Positions 46,601 to 56,743 of a stretch of 64,000 nucleotides of DNA are shown here, one piece after another. The first letter of the stretch is position 1. The number at the start of each line of letters is the position of its first letter. A program made the position numbers and the translations under genes. This DNA is from Asterias amurensis. Its lineage: Eukaryota; Echinodermata; Asteroidea; Forcipulatida; Asteriidae. The stretch covers positions 1,565,501 to 1,629,500 of the forward strand of contig NC_092660.1 of assembly GCF_032118995.1 (NCBI RefSeq). Direction: 5' to 3'. The notes beneath the pieces were generated by a model, which ran no database searches, had not been told where the DNA came from, and was given only the letters and a program-made list of their open reading frames with translations.

Positions 46601-48834
46601 CCATTTCCATCCAAAGTACAGTTATGTAAAGCTGTAATACAAATGTTGACCCTTCCTGTTGTACACCGTGGACAATTTATGGTCACAGATTATTATAAAT
46701 TGCCATTATGTATTTGCATATTACAAGGAAAGACTGGCTGAATTGGTTCACTGTAGCACCCACAGCTGTTGTTTGCAGAGAGGTGTGTACACAAACATTC
46801 ACGTAACTTCTATTATTGTTATTCAATTATTGTATGCCTGAGTAAACAATGGAATGGCACAGTTGCGAGGTTGAACTGAGCGACGTGGACAACAGTATTT
46901 TTCAGAGGATTGCAAATTTAGGCAGTCTTTGAACTTACAAAAACACAGCGCTTACATCTTCAGATGATTCCATCTTCAAATATAATAATTCAAACTGAGA
47001 GTTGTTGATACAGGAAAAAGCTTGTAATGACACAAAATTAATTTATCTTGATTGAATATCATTTGTGAGAGCTCAAAATGTGGGGGGGGGGGGGAGAGTC
47101 ACAAGACCACAGACCTTGTAGTTAAAAATTGTTTACTCAACCCAGGATGCAATTTCGTATCTTTGAATGGGCAAGGCCATTTTCATTTCGCAAAGGGCAC
47201 TTCCATTGTAAAATCTGAACGTCAATGGGACACTTTTGAGGGGGCACCAAGGCCAACACCAGGGGCACGGCAGGCCATCCTCCATAGCGTCAATGTAATT
47301 CAAGACCTGTCAACTCACCTTGTTTTTTTTAAATAGCCAGAATCAAACCTCTTGACATAGTTTTATAGGGCCTATTTTGTATTTTGTTTTACTGTTTTAT
47401 TTGAACCAAGCATGAAGATCCCATTCATGAGTTTATCTCAATACTCAAGAGAATTGAAAGGTGTTTCATCAAATTGAAAGTCAACATTTGGACATAATTT
47501 GTTTCGGTTCCAGATAAATAAATTAAAAAGTTCAATGTATTGTTATAGTATACACAAGATCGCCAAAACTCGTCTTACATGTATCTTAGTTTAAAGTCAC
47601 CTGGAAATATAAATTTTTTTCTTTCAAACATAAGAGTATATGCTTACGAACAATAAAACATTTTTTTTAGTAATTGTTTGTCACGATTTATATGTTTACA
47701 AAATATATAAAGTTGTTTTGGGGGCTGACTCCGCCTACCCCTTTTGTGACGTCAATCGAGGCAGACTTTGCCTGCATCCGTATAGTAAACACACGTGCAA
47801 AGTACATGTACGTCTAAGTCGTGAGTTGGTACATTTCAAAAAGTGTTTTTCTGCATTCAGCAGCAATACACCTGGTCGGCATTGCCGGAAAAAAACAATT
47901 TTTTTTTTTGGAAACGTACAAACTCACAACTTGGTCCGGACATGTACTTTGCAATTGTGTATACTCTCTGCATTACAGGCAAATTCTTAAATTTGTAAAT
48001 AACATGAGAACTGATTTTTTAAAACCTTAGTTAACTTAGTTTATTCACATTCCACTCATCAAAACACATATATTAGTGACAAAAAATTTATTTTGAAAAT
48101 ATACCACTTCCAGGTGACTTTAAAGGGAATGGGGGGCTTTTTGTATGACAAAAAAACACACAAATGTCCACAGATTTACATTATACTTTATGGTTTGAAG
48201 CTAGGTCTACTGATTGTAGAAAGCTTGGAATCCTTTAATTTTTGTTTGCTGACGTGCTGTAGTTTTTCAAAAAAATTGCAAAACAATGTCACAAAAATAA
48301 TTGTTGTCTCAGGAGACGGAAATTATGTCTTATCCAACGTATTAACGAACTCTCCAGAAAACACTGCAATTTCAGACTTTTATCTGAATTCAGACCTATT
48401 TGTCAAACCTGCATGAGAATTTTTGTTATTGTTTTTCTTCACCCAGCTACACAGCTAACCAGAACCACCAGCAGTGATTGTAATTTACTGCTGTGCTGGT
48501 TCTTTATACCACTGTTGGATTCCTGGTCTTTGCTTGGAAACATCTCTGGTTCCCAACCATAGTTAAGCCATCCCAAATGTAAACACTCCAGTTGGGACTG
48601 ATCCAAACAACAGTTGGGACAATTCTATAGTTGGGACGGAATAGTCTTATGGCTGGCGACTGTGGTAATTCCGATAATAAAACTGAGCTATAACAGCCTG
48701 ACATAAGCTCTCCATAAAAGAGATTTACACATACTTTATACCCGCAAGTTTGCTATTTAGTTTCTTCTAAGGTGGGCTAAGTCAGTCCTTACCTTCGGCT
48801 GTTCCCCATTTTCATTTTCTTCCAATTTCCTCAT
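38488..48834 (-). CDS. SLC35A3: UDP-N-acetylglucosamine-type Golgi nucleotide-sugar transporter
   Basis: Eight exons in transcript order: 48834-48793, 45896-45701, 44553-44396, 43621-43499, 42165-41994, 40222-40104, 39452-39319, 38587-38488. The total is 1,044 nt, giving 347 aa (333 if started at the second ATG; human 325). The family exchanges UDP-GlcNAc for UMP across the Golgi membrane to feed N-glycan branching. Recognition rests on [14 protein letters not shown]-like exon 2 ([20 protein letters not shown]), [70 protein letters not shown] and [18 protein letters not shown]. These all match SLC35A3 closely, with multiple transmembrane helices. The cytosolic linker in exon 5 ([13 protein letters not shown]) is divergent. 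Exon 1 codes for a hydrophilic 14-residue leader ([14 protein letters not shown]), and exon 2 begins exactly at an ATG after its acceptor, so two N-termini are possible. SLC35A1/A2 are less likely given the exon 3-4 sequence. Confidence 0.95.
38676..38762 (-). repeat. Relic tRNA-like sequence in SLC35A3 intron 7
   Basis: The minus strand has GGAGGTCGCAGGTTCAAAACC, which is B-box-like. A related fragment (ATCCGGATGTCGTAGGTTC) lies on the plus strand at 39255-39280. Stems do not pair as in a functional tRNA. Confidence 0.45.
38834..39165 (+). mobile_element. Full-length tRNA-Leu-like SINE in SLC35A3 intron 7
   Basis: The head GTGTCGTAGCCGAGCGGATA has an A box. AACTCAAGCTCTGG looks like a Leu-CAA anticodon arm, followed by a long variable arm and then GTGTTCGAGAGTCGTGACAC. 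The body (ATGGGTACAGAGATGG, CCCAGGGAGCTGAGATGG) and tail (AAGCGCAAAAGAAAAACCAA, then CTATTATTATA) follow. It lies in the opposite orientation to the host gene. Confidence 0.9.
39495..39845 (+). mobile_element. Family T tRNA-like repeat with ~100-bp direct repeats
   Basis: The segment AGTACTAACACACATTGGTG through ATTCTTTATCCCCGATGC to AATATCTATTA occurs at 39505-39587 and again at 39756-39845, 251 bp apart. The tRNA-like body (TAGTTGGTAAGACACTGC, GGGTTCGAATCCCACC) sits between. It lies in SLC35A3 intron 6. Confidence 0.9.
40382..40470. repeat. 27-bp tandem repeat in SLC35A3 intron 5
   Basis: ATATAGCAATATAACAATAA occurs four times with a 27-bp period. A (TGAT)n tract follows at 40600-40627. 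Confidence 0.9.
40872..41046. mobile_element. TIR element with CRE and AAGATGGCGGC motifs, copy 2
   Basis: The left end TAGACCTTATGCACATGACG and right end TGACGTCAATGCATAAGGTCTA are inverted. It contains CTCTAAGATGGCGGCTGG, a GTTACGTCACC box and GC-rich GTGCGCCGCGCG. It lies in SLC35A3 intron 5. Confidence 0.88.
41207..41587. mobile_element. 381-bp TA-flanked MITE with TGTGACCC ends
   Basis: TGTGACCCGCTCTGTGAAAA on the left and TTTTCACAGAGTGGGTCACA on the right form a ~26-bp inverted repeat with one mismatch in the part shown. TA stands outside both ends, as in Tc1/mariner-type insertions. It lies in SLC35A3 intron 5. Confidence 0.92.
42710..42930 (+). mobile_element. Degraded family T repeat in SLC35A3 intron 4
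   Basis: GGGTTCAAATCCCAACCGAG, GGAAAGTACTGAATATACAG and TATACACATTGGTTTAAGG are recognisable. The A-box side is badly eroded, and another inverted-looking piece (TACTCAGTAGTTTCCGCGAG) stands at its left. Confidence 0.6.
43688..44070. mobile_element. TTAA-type MITE, diverged member with TTCGGTA ends
   Basis: TTAAAGCCATTGGACACTTTC on the left and CCGAAAGTGTCCAATGACTT on the right are inverted ends related to the GGCACTGGACAC family. It lies in SLC35A3 intron 3. Confidence 0.82.
44585..44930 (-). mobile_element. Near full-length tRNA-Leu-like SINE in SLC35A3 intron 2
   Basis: On the minus strand it has TGTTTCTAATCAGCAGAG, GTGGGTTCGAGTCCCAGTC, GACGTAAAGCCGTTGGTCC, GGTGTTCTTGGCTGTGGC and a tail ending ATTATTATAT at 44580. 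It is in the same orientation as the host gene. Confidence 0.85.
45130..45300 (+). mobile_element. Family T tRNA-like repeat in SLC35A3 intron 2
   Basis: GAACTGCCTCTAGCTACCGG, GGGTCTTGGGTTTGAATCCC and GGAAAGTACTGAGTATACAC are present, with the A box weakened. A partial GGCACTGGACAC MITE (44930-45045) lies just left. Confidence 0.75.
45318..45655 (-). mobile_element. LINE 3' fragment (CR1/L2-like C-terminus) with (ATT)n tail
   Basis: On the minus strand one frame reads [20 protein letters not shown]. After a frameshift another reads [11 protein letters not shown][22 protein letters not shown], then [14 protein letters not shown]. The LWN(S/N)LP and SSFKTLLKT blocks are typical of the extreme C-terminus of CR1/L2-type LINE reverse-transcriptase proteins. 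The 3' UTR ends GGCGCTGTAGAAAAGCAG followed by (ATT)n. One frameshift and one stop are seen in the ~80 residues. It is a 5'-truncated insertion in SLC35A3 intron 2. Confidence 0.75.
46065..46292 (-). pseudogene. Unplaced membrane-protein-like frame in SLC35A3 intron 1
   Basis: The 75-codon minus-strand frame includes [20 protein letters not shown] and FLVVSKPYV. The SLLFPLLP block weakly resembles a transmembrane stretch of choline-transporter-like (SLC44) proteins. No flanking exons or other SLC44 motifs are visible. It could be an inserted gene fragment or chance; both remain open. Confidence 0.2.
47596..48120. mobile_element. ~525-bp TTAA-flanked MITE with AGTCACCTGGAA ends
   Basis: TTAA + AGTCACCTGGAAATATA on the left and TATACCACTTCCAGGTGACT + TTAA on the right form the inverted ends. 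The interior has no coding capacity (a 116-codon frame has no family resemblance). It lies in SLC35A3 intron 1. Confidence 0.88.
48121..48415 (+). repeat. Dispersed repeat shared with 23660-23890
   Basis: AATGTCCACAGATTTACATT, TTGTAGAAAGCTTGGAATCC and GCTGACGTGCTGTAGTTTTT follow directly on the preceding MITE and share its TTTAAAGG edge. Confidence 0.65.
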
Positions 48835-50251
48835 TGCGACCTGGACAACATTCACTTGTCAACCGATTACCAAGTTCTAAAAGTCTGCAATTGACGCAGG
48901 TCCTACGTTGTACTTTTAAACTGTGCAGTAAGTGACGTTTGATAGAATTGAGCCTTTGAAACTCATTCATTCACCTTTGTAATCAATAAAGAACACAACT
49001 GGTTTGAATGAGTGTGATGGGTGTGCCCATAGCTATCAAAGCTCTCTGTGGGAGGCTAAGTTTGGACCAGACAGCATGAGGTAAATTTGAAAGGCAAAGC
49101 CCCATGGTGAACAAAACACTAACGACTAAACCGAAACGCATCAGTTTATTTGGACGCATCACTGCATTTGATATCTTGCCTAAATGCTAGACACAGTACA
49201 GTAGTACAGTATGGGTGAACTGTGGCAGTGTGTGGGGGGGGGGGGGATTTCAACCATTCAACTGTGATCTGAGCTGTGGTGTTTTTAACCGAACTTTAGT
49301 AATAATGGTGGTGAAATTGAAAATAGAGGGGGGGGGGAATGTTTGGAGAATGTTTTTTATCTACACACTAACACTTTGTCGACTGTGCTTTGACAGATGT
49401 GTGTGTAGTTTTTAGTTACCTCCCTGTTTTTCACAGACAAACCCAAAACGTACAGCAAAACCATAGAGCAAGGACCAGGGCCCAATTATAGAGCCGAGTT
49501 TTAAAAAGCACAAAATATTGCTGAACAAATTTCTGCTTCAGGTTTACCACATACCAGCTTCGGATGAAAACCATAAGTTCTGATTTATTGCGGTGCATAG
49601 CTTCTTGTTGTGCTTTTAAAAGCAGCTCTATGAAATTGGGTCCAGGCAAAACTAACAATTACCTTTTCACACAGGTACTGGCACTGGCAGGACAGCCTTG
49701 AAAGTTGAATGAAAGGTAGCCTATTGATTGTGTAGGTCCTATTGTTGAGGTTGTACTCTTCATCACCACATGTCCGTTCACGCTCGGTGCAGAAGCACAA
49801 TAAATAGCCTAGTGTTTGGGAGCTCCGTGTCCCGTGTCCCTTATGTTGCTCCTAAACTTAAAAGTGAATGAACCACGCTGCTCGGCTTGTGCCTGGGCGG
49901 GTGACACACCCACAACAGAATCTTAAGTTTTACAGCAAACAACTTGAGAGATTGGGTCAGAGTTTATTGCCCAGCAGATGAACAAAAGTAATCACCAAAT
50001 TTCAGCTCGCTGTTTTTTTTCATCTTAGAAAATATGTAGGCTGAAGAAATGAAAAGAGAAACGGTCAATTTGACATAACATCATATCATGCCATCACTTT
50101 TTTCAGCAATGAACCATAATACAAGTTTTTTTTTATAAACTTCAGAAGTAAATGATCTTAGAAACTGCACCTCATTTCTCGTTCTCTTCTGCATTTCTGA
50201 AATCAGCGGTCGAACGAAGCAGCGCCCTCTATCGAGTAAAACAAACCCAAG
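48835..50251. promoter_or_regulatory. Divergent SLC35A3/ATPAF1 promoter region
   Basis: Start codons are 1.4 kb apart on opposite strands. The ATPAF1 side has a CpG-containing stretch (GCGGTCGAACGAAGCAGCGC) just before the ATG. Its initiator codon lies in CCCAAGATGGCGGCGCC, a strong YY1-type motif (50248-50260). Poly-G tracts (49232, 49329) and a dispersed TTTCATAGAGCTGC-type repeat (49480-49650) occupy the middle. Neither TSS can be placed exactly. Confidence 0.5.
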
Positions 50252-53200
50252 ATGGCGGCGCCCATGGTTCGTCAAATTTTGGCACAGAGAGCAAGGAACT
50301 CACGGGTTTTCTCGTCTTACAGGAGTTCCTTTTCAACAGAAACTAGCCAGTCGAAACCGAACGAAGTAGACGAGCTTGTGAATAATCCATACCTTGACAA
50401 ATATGCCGAAAAACTTCAGAAAGTGGAAAGGTACGAAGTTGGATAAAAGTGACCGACCGATCCCCCCCCCGGGGGGAGGGGCATGGGGGTAGTGGGGAGT
50501 GTCGGTCAACTATGTTGGCCACAAAAGTGGGGCTAGAGGGGTGGGGACTCTACCTTACCTACTCTGCTGACTTAAGGTTATTAATTAGAGGTACTCTACT
50601 GACTCTGCTGACTTGATTGTAATACAATTTGTATGTAATAAAATAGTTGCGATATAACGTAAAAACCCTCCTGCCGACGGCGGTCGGTCGGAGGGTTGCG
50701 TTTGTTTAGATGATCTTCCCATCAACATGATCAAGGGAACTCGGCAAACTTCCACAAGGGGATATAAACACCAGGCAACAACCAATCTCTCTCAATAGTC
50801 ATAGTCATACAAACATTGGTTTAACGTCTGTGATTATGAATTGCACAAAATCAAGAAATTGTGATTCAGTAACTAGACGACAATATTTATTCTAGTCATT
50901 GTGAAATCAGCAGTTAACTGGGGGATTCGAACCCACAACCTTGTGATTGCAAGTCCTGCAGTCTAACCACTTAACCACGGTGACCTTATCGCATCTAGTA
51001 ATAAAACTGGTAATCCTGCAGTGTAATGTGAGGCTGCCTTCCCTTTGTAATATTTGTTTGTTAACGTTGGTAAAAAAAGAAAATAACAGTGAGGTTGTTG
51101 TTGGTTATTCTAGATTTCCTAGAACTAGGACTCCAAGAGTATATTATACTCTTTAGCCAATAGCCTGAGCACCGAGTCCTAGAACTATATGATGTCTAAA
51201 TGGAGGTTCGTACTGCTATACGACAGCGGAATGAACTGCTAATTACAAGTCATATTCATAAGGAGTAGTGTAGCCTGTTCCAAACTGAAGTAGATTTTTT
51301 TTAGATGTAAGTTTATAGCTGGCTATATAGATCCATAGAGGTATAACGCTGTAAAACAAGATATAGGTTCTCTGGGAAATGGTGAACATAAAAAATGAGT
51401 CGCCAGATAATACAGACTGGTTACCAACTACAACATTGATGATTTAAGAATGATTATTTGTTTCTTATCTAATAATTACAGCTCTGATCCAGATTCTTTT
51501 AAATCCAAGTTGGTAGACCTTAAAGAAGCGAAGAAGAAGAAAAAATGGAGAGATGAACAAGAGCCACTCCAACCCGCTGTAAGTTTCTACAGAAATAATA
51601 ACTTGATTGAAAACATTTTCCCCGAATGATTCGTTTAAACCACCAGCACTTTATTGGATTACAAATCGAACAGCACAATTACTTAGCTCCAATTACAGGT
51701 CGAATAAGAACATTTAGTCTCAGATTGGTAATCAAAATTGCGAGAGAATAATGATAGAAAAAACACCCTTGTTGCACAAATTTGTGTGCTTTCAGATGCC
51801 TAATAAAAGGCTTCAGGCCTGAGGTCTTTTAATATTTGAGTGTGAAATTACCTCTTTCTCAAAATCTATGTTACTTCAGTGGGAGCTGTTTTTCACAATG
51901 TATTATACTATCAGCAGCTCTCCATTGCTCATTACCAAGTAAGTCTGTATGCTAAACATTTTTTGAGAAATGACCAATAGGAGTGTCCAATGTCTTATAA
52001 CTAAAACATTTTATTCACTTATATTTATCAGAAATCTGCGAAACCTCAGCCCAAACTTCCCAAACTTCTCAAGCCGTCCAAGGACAATCTCCCTAACAAA
52101 GTAAGTATTACAGCCATATGGATCCCTCTGCAGTATGACATTTTAGGCATTAAAATTCCATGGTGCCCATAATTTTGGCCTTGGTGCCCTTCAAAATGTT
52201 TCTTCAATTAAGGCTAAAGTGGTCTTGCCCTCAAAATGATAACATTTGAGGCCTGGTATTTTAACTTGTAGTTCTTGAACAAATATTATGGTCCGTATGC
52301 CATATCCAACTTTGCTTTCGGTCTTGTTGGATTTCAATCAGGCTTGTGTGATCATTTTTAATGTTATGAATGCATCTACACAGTACACAATCAACCCTCC
52401 TACTGTCTGACCATTCAATATCATCCACTGTGGTTTTCAATGATAGCATCAATGCATAGTCAACCCTCCTAAAAACTTAGCTGACTGTTTTTTTTGTCAA
52501 ATGTTTTTTTTCTTTCTAGGGGTTAGATGCCGTCATGAAAGTTGATCTGATTCGAGATTTGCCTAAAGCAGAGATTCAGAAGGTAAGTTCAATATGGTGA
52601 AACGTTGAATCAATCCTATAAAAGACAAAGAATGTTGTCGCCTCTATCATGCCAATGGACTTATTATGCTTCAGAAATGAGCAAGATACCAGCCACTAAT
52701 TTGACATGTGACATGCTAGTTTGGATGGTAATTTTTTTCTGGTAAGCAAAGTTCTGTTGTGCTTAGCTACTTGTGGGCCCCAAGCCCATGATCATGAAGG
52801 GTAATATCTTAAAGACACTGTACACTATTGGTAATTGTCAAAGACCAGTCTTATCACTTGCTGTATCTCAACATGTATAAAATAATAAATCTGTGAAAAT
52901 TTGAGCTCAACCGGTCGTCGAAGTTGCTAGATATTAATGAAAGAAAAAACACTCTTGTTGCACCATGGTCACACGAAGTTGTGTGCTTTCAGATACTTGA
53001 TTTCGAGACCTCAAATTCAAAATCTGTGTTTTATACTATCAACCTCTCCCCATTTCTCATAATCAAGATAGGTTTTATGATAGTAATTGTTTTGAGTAAC
53101 TACCAAGTGTCCACTGCCTTTATCTCTTAATAAATAGAAAAGAAAAAAAATACCCAGCTGGCCAAGATCGTCACTATTATTCCTGATTAAACTACAAAGT

Positions 53201-56200
53201 TGTTTGTTAAAGCCGGGAAAAAAAACATTGAAACCAACTAATGTTACAGACCCTGATCTAAAATATCTGGTTCATTTAAGGCGGTACTTTGTTCAGGAGT
53301 GTATAGATTATAGATCAAGATTGATTAACATTGACTATTCTGATTTGATTGATTATTGATTCCTCTAAATTTGTCTCTGGTTAGATTTGGACCCAGTACC
53401 ACTCCAAGAGAGATTGCATCAGTGCCGTCATTCCAGTAAGTTTTGTTTTTCCTTTTTGGGGGTTGTACAAGACAAGTTAACAAGGGTGGGATTTGAACCA
53501 GTGGCCTCCAGATTAAAATGTTGGCCCTCTAACTAGCCCTGGATCTGGATCAGGTCAATATTCTCAACGCTCTGATTAGAGCCAAACCATAAGAGAAGAT
53601 GATGAAGAAATTTCAGTTTAAAACTGGGTGGAAACCCCCTAGGAGAATTATTCCAGGGAAAACCCACGCAGTCAAGTAAGGACTGAAAATCCACATAGTG
53701 CCCAGGTGGGAGCACTGAAATTGGGCTTACCACTTAAGTTGGGCCAATTATCTGGGTCTTTACACAAAGTAATTGAAATTGTGATTATTTTATATTTTGC
53801 TGGAATGTCATTTGTTTTTTCCCCGTTTATTTCTCCTTCATTGCAGGGCACAGTTTATGACAAGATTCACAAGATGTCGCTGGAAAATCCCTTGGTAATG
53901 TTTATAGTAACAAGTTAATAACAAATTCTTTTAAAACGCAAACTGTCTCTATACCCTTTACATTAGTGCCATGGTCATATGGCCAAAACATCCCTTTAAT
54001 CTTTCTCAGCTCCTTGGGAGTATACAACCTATTATGGGCAACCCTAGTGGGAGTGGATGATGGGGGAAGCAATCATATGGTGCGTTTGATTACCTTCCAT
54101 GGGTCGACCCGGTCTGGCCTCGGTACATGTACGCTCGAATAGCTTTGACATAATTCCAGGGGCTCACCCGGTACAGCCACAAGTGCCATGCTTGTGGAGT
54201 GGGTCACTTGGGGCTGGCCTGAGGTGCATGATGTCACCACGAGAGGGTGAATGATCGTTCGATTAGCTCTTGTCAGGGGCTCACTCGAGTGAGCACCGTG
54301 AGGTCGACACAGGGAAGCTAATCGAACGCACCCAGAGTTAAGTGTCTTGCTCAAGGACCCAAGCGCCTTGACCAGAATTCGAACCCACACTCTGATGGCT
54401 CGGCCACCAGAGCTCGAGTCTGATGCACATAAAAAACGCTCAGCCACGACACACAAAAATAACTTTGACTACAAAGTACTTTATGTAGAGTCTGTGCTTC
54501 AAGTTGTCACTGCAAAGCTTACTTACTTTCACGTCCAATAGTAATGATAATAACAGACAATTTATATTTTCTTTCTGTTTTGTTTCTGTTTACAGTTCCT
54601 GTATCCAGTACCCAAGAAGAGTGGTTATGAGTTCTTCTTTGCCCAGTTTGATAATCACATGTGTTATTTCACATCTCTTATTAACTACCAGGTAGGTTTG
54701 ACCTTATACATTGATGTCATCATGCCGCCATCTATAACTATGAGTTCTACTACTTGATTTTTCAGATTTTGTGGGAGACTTCTCAGTTCTATTTGTACAT
54801 CTAGGGAGTTGTTCTTTATCGGCATGTTAACCCCAAGGTCGCAGGTCCAAATCCCACTGTAGTCACAAAAATGGGTTCAACACATAGTCAATTCAAATTA
54901 ACCCAGTCGGTTTTCCTTGTTGTTTATTCTTTTATATATTTTTTGTGTATTATTTAAGAAAATAAGAAAATTTATTTTGTTTTGATAACTTTTTCATTCA
55001 GGCATACCAGGAGAATGCCCCAGTTCTTCTAAGTCTGACGCATTTTACTGAATTACAGGCAGAGAAAGGTTGGTCTTTGACTCTTTTTTCGTTGTTCATC
55101 CTTTGCTGTTTTCTGACAACTTTCTGCCTCTGTATTTTCAGGTCTTTCTACATGATTGCTTGTGTTTCTCCCATGTACTTGAATGTGTGTTTTGTATTGA
55201 TTATTAAAGGCACGGTACTCCAAACTCTGCAAATAAAACTCTTTACTCTAGTAATTTTATAAAACAATAATGTGATTTGAGTCTGTGTCACAACATAAAA
55301 CCCTATACTAAAAATGCTTAGCACTAGGCCATGAACTATGGCGTGTCATGGCTTAGTGGTTAAGAGCACCGTATTCAAGCTCTGGTGTTTCAGATCATCA
55401 GAGAGTGGGTTTGAGTCCCAGTCGTGACACCTGTGTCACCCCGGGAGTCGCCCCGGTGTTCCTAGTTTGATTGGCAGCATGTTGTACCACAGCACCTTGT
55501 GTAAACCATTACATGGTGCTATGTAAAAGGAGTAGGTCTCATAATTAAAACCAGGGGTTGATTTCACAAAGAGTTAGGACTAGTCCTAACTTAGGTCTAG
55601 TCCTAGGAGATATTCAAATTGCATGGATAGTCCTAAGTTAGGACGAGTAACTAGTCCTTACTCGAGATAAGACTAGTCCTAACTCTTTGTGAAATCCACC
55701 CCTGGTCCCACATACCTTGCAGGAAAACATTGTATGTGGAAGTTCATGAGCGTCACTGAGTGACGGATATGCACGCTAAATAAGAAGCCACTATTGTTAT
55801 TATTATTAGTCTTGTACTGTCCACTTTGGAAAAGAATACCCTCCGATAAAAACTAAGCCTTGGGTTTGAACGATGTCATTTGACAATTGTGTTTAGGTGT
55901 GGTGCTTATGAGCGTCACTGAATCTCAATTATATTAACGCTATATAAGAAGCCACTACTGTTATTATTATTAGTCTTGTACTGTCCACTTTGGGAAAGAA
56001 CACCCTCTGATAAAAAATAAACCTTGAGGATTTAACAATGCCATTTGACAACTTTGTTTTTTAGGTGTGGTGCTCATGCGGGGAGAAATGGACACAAACC
56101 TGTTGGTAAGCTTTCACATAAATACTTCAGAACTATCACATTTTCCCCCTCAAAAAACATTTGAGGTACATGATGTGTTCTTAACATAAATCCAACCCAA

Positions 56201-56743
56201 GTAATATGCCTGTGATTTTTTTTTCACAGAACTAGGGGAAAGAACAGAGTATACAGTGCTAACACACATTGGCGTATATGGATAAAACCAAAATTTTTAT
56301 TTTTTATCCCCAATGAAAATTTAACATCTATTAAATCGTTTGCAGTACCCGCTGCTAAAACATGGCAATCACTGTGGTCTAGTTGGTAAGACACTGCTCT
56401 AGAAGTGCAAGGGTCGTGAGTTCGATACCCAAGTAACATGCCTGTGATTTGATTCCAGACTTGGGGGAAGTACTGAGTACACAGTGCTAACACACATCGG
56501 TGTGGGTAATAACTAAATTGATCATGTTTTTTTTCTTTTTAACTTTAACAGAGTGTTCAGGATGCGCAGTTCTTAGCCAATGAGCTTCAGCTCTACTACG
56601 CCACGGATAACGCAGAGCGACAGCAGCTCTTGAAAACTTTCAATCACAACCAGAAGCAATTCAAGCACACTGATGTCATTGAGCAGTTACAAAAGACTAC
56701 ATTTGAGCTGCCCACATCGACGCCAAGCGAGAAAGGATCATAA
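50252..56743 (+). CDS. ATPAF1: ATP synthase mitochondrial F1 complex assembly factor 1
   Basis: Ten exons: 50252-50430, 51482-51578, 52032-52100, 52520-52582, 53385-53435, 53847-53894, 54596-54691, 55002-55068, 56065-56105, 56552-56743. The total is 903 nt, giving 300 aa (human 328). The protein (yeast Atp11) is a matrix chaperone that binds the F1 beta subunit during alpha3-beta3 assembly. The first ~32 residues are Arg/Ser-rich without acids ([20 protein letters not shown]), as in a mitochondrial presequence. Then come [14 protein letters not shown], a Lys-rich linker, [17 protein letters not shown], the GYEFFFAQF core, [20 protein letters not shown] and [13 protein letters not shown], in the order seen in human ATPAF1. 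Coding sequence ends PSEKGS-TAA. The stop-codon region is then repeated about four more times downstream. The start ATG lies inside an AAGATGGCGGC motif. Confidence 0.96.
50912..50992 (-). repeat. tRNA-like SINE fragment in ATPAF1 intron 1
   Basis: The minus strand reads GTGGTTAAGTGGTTAGACTG (A box) and TTGTGGGTTCGAATCCCCC (B box). The acceptor ends (GGTCACC and AGTTAAC) do not pair, so this is a tRNA-derived repeat rather than a gene. Confidence 0.6.
51724..51992 (+). mobile_element. GGCACTGGACAC-type MITE in ATPAF1 intron 2
   Basis: GCGAGAGAATAATGATAGAA, GGCTTCAGGCCTGAGGTCTT and GGAGTGTCCAATGTCTTATA mark the body and right end. The left end is degraded. Confidence 0.8.
52813..53121 (+). 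mobile_element. GGCACTGGACAC-type MITE in ATPAF1 intron 4
   Basis: TTAA + AGACACTGTACACTATTGG on the left and AAGTGTCCACTGCCTTT on the right are the inverted ends. GGTCGTCGAAGTTGC and TGTGCTTTCAGATACTTGAT fit the family core. Confidence 0.88.
53483..53545 (-). repeat. Relic tRNA-like sequence in ATPAF1 intron 5
   Basis: The minus strand has GGAGGCCACTGGTTCAAATCC and AGTTAGAGGGCCAACATTTT. This resembles B-box and A-box halves without a pairable acceptor stem. Confidence 0.4.
54079..54332. mobile_element. 254-bp MITE with GGTGCGTTYGATTA ends, nested in a SINE
   Basis: GGTGCGTTTGATTACCTTCC on the left and GGGAAGCTAATCGAACGCACC on the right (last bases) are inverted. On both sides the text is SINE-like: GCTCCTTGGGAGTATACAAC before it, and AGAGTTAAGTGTCTTGCTC with GAATTCGAACCCACACTC after it. 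It therefore inserted into an older tRNA-Leu-like SINE (about 53990-54440, minus). Confidence 0.85.
55335..55548 (+). mobile_element. tRNA-Leu-like SINE interrupted by a palindromic element
   Basis: CATGGCTTAGTGGTTAAGAG, TATTCAAGCTCTGGTGTTTC and GTGGGTTTGAGTCCCAGTC form the head. The body continues to AGCACCTTGTGTAAACC. The tail (CTAAATAAGAAGCCACTATT with (ATT)n) resumes after 55709 and is repeated near 55945. Confidence 0.82.
55550..55708. mobile_element. Palindromic TCCTAACTTAGGA element, best copy
   Basis: CCAGGGGTTGATTTCACAAA on the left and TTTGTGAAATCCACCCCTGG on the right are inverted over about 35 bp (through GAGTTAGGACTAGTCCTAA). The interior ACTCGAGATAAGACTAGTCC is also self-complementary. 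It is inserted in a SINE body in ATPAF1 intron 8. Confidence 0.92.
56195..56510 (+). mobile_element. Family T tRNA-like repeat flanked by direct repeats, ATPAF1 intron 9
   Basis: GTATACAGTGCTAACACACA near 56250 and GTACACAGTGCTAACACACA near 56476 flank a body with GTCTAGTTGGTAAGACACTG and GTCGTGAGTTCGATACCC. The right copy ends about 40 bp before exon 10. Confidence 0.88.

Noticed and set aside
47640-47990. 116-codon plus-strand frame
   Set aside because: It lies inside a TTAA-flanked MITE with inverted ends.
54073-54456. 127-codon minus-strand open frame
   Set aside because: It covers a 254-bp inverted-repeat MITE plus a SINE head.
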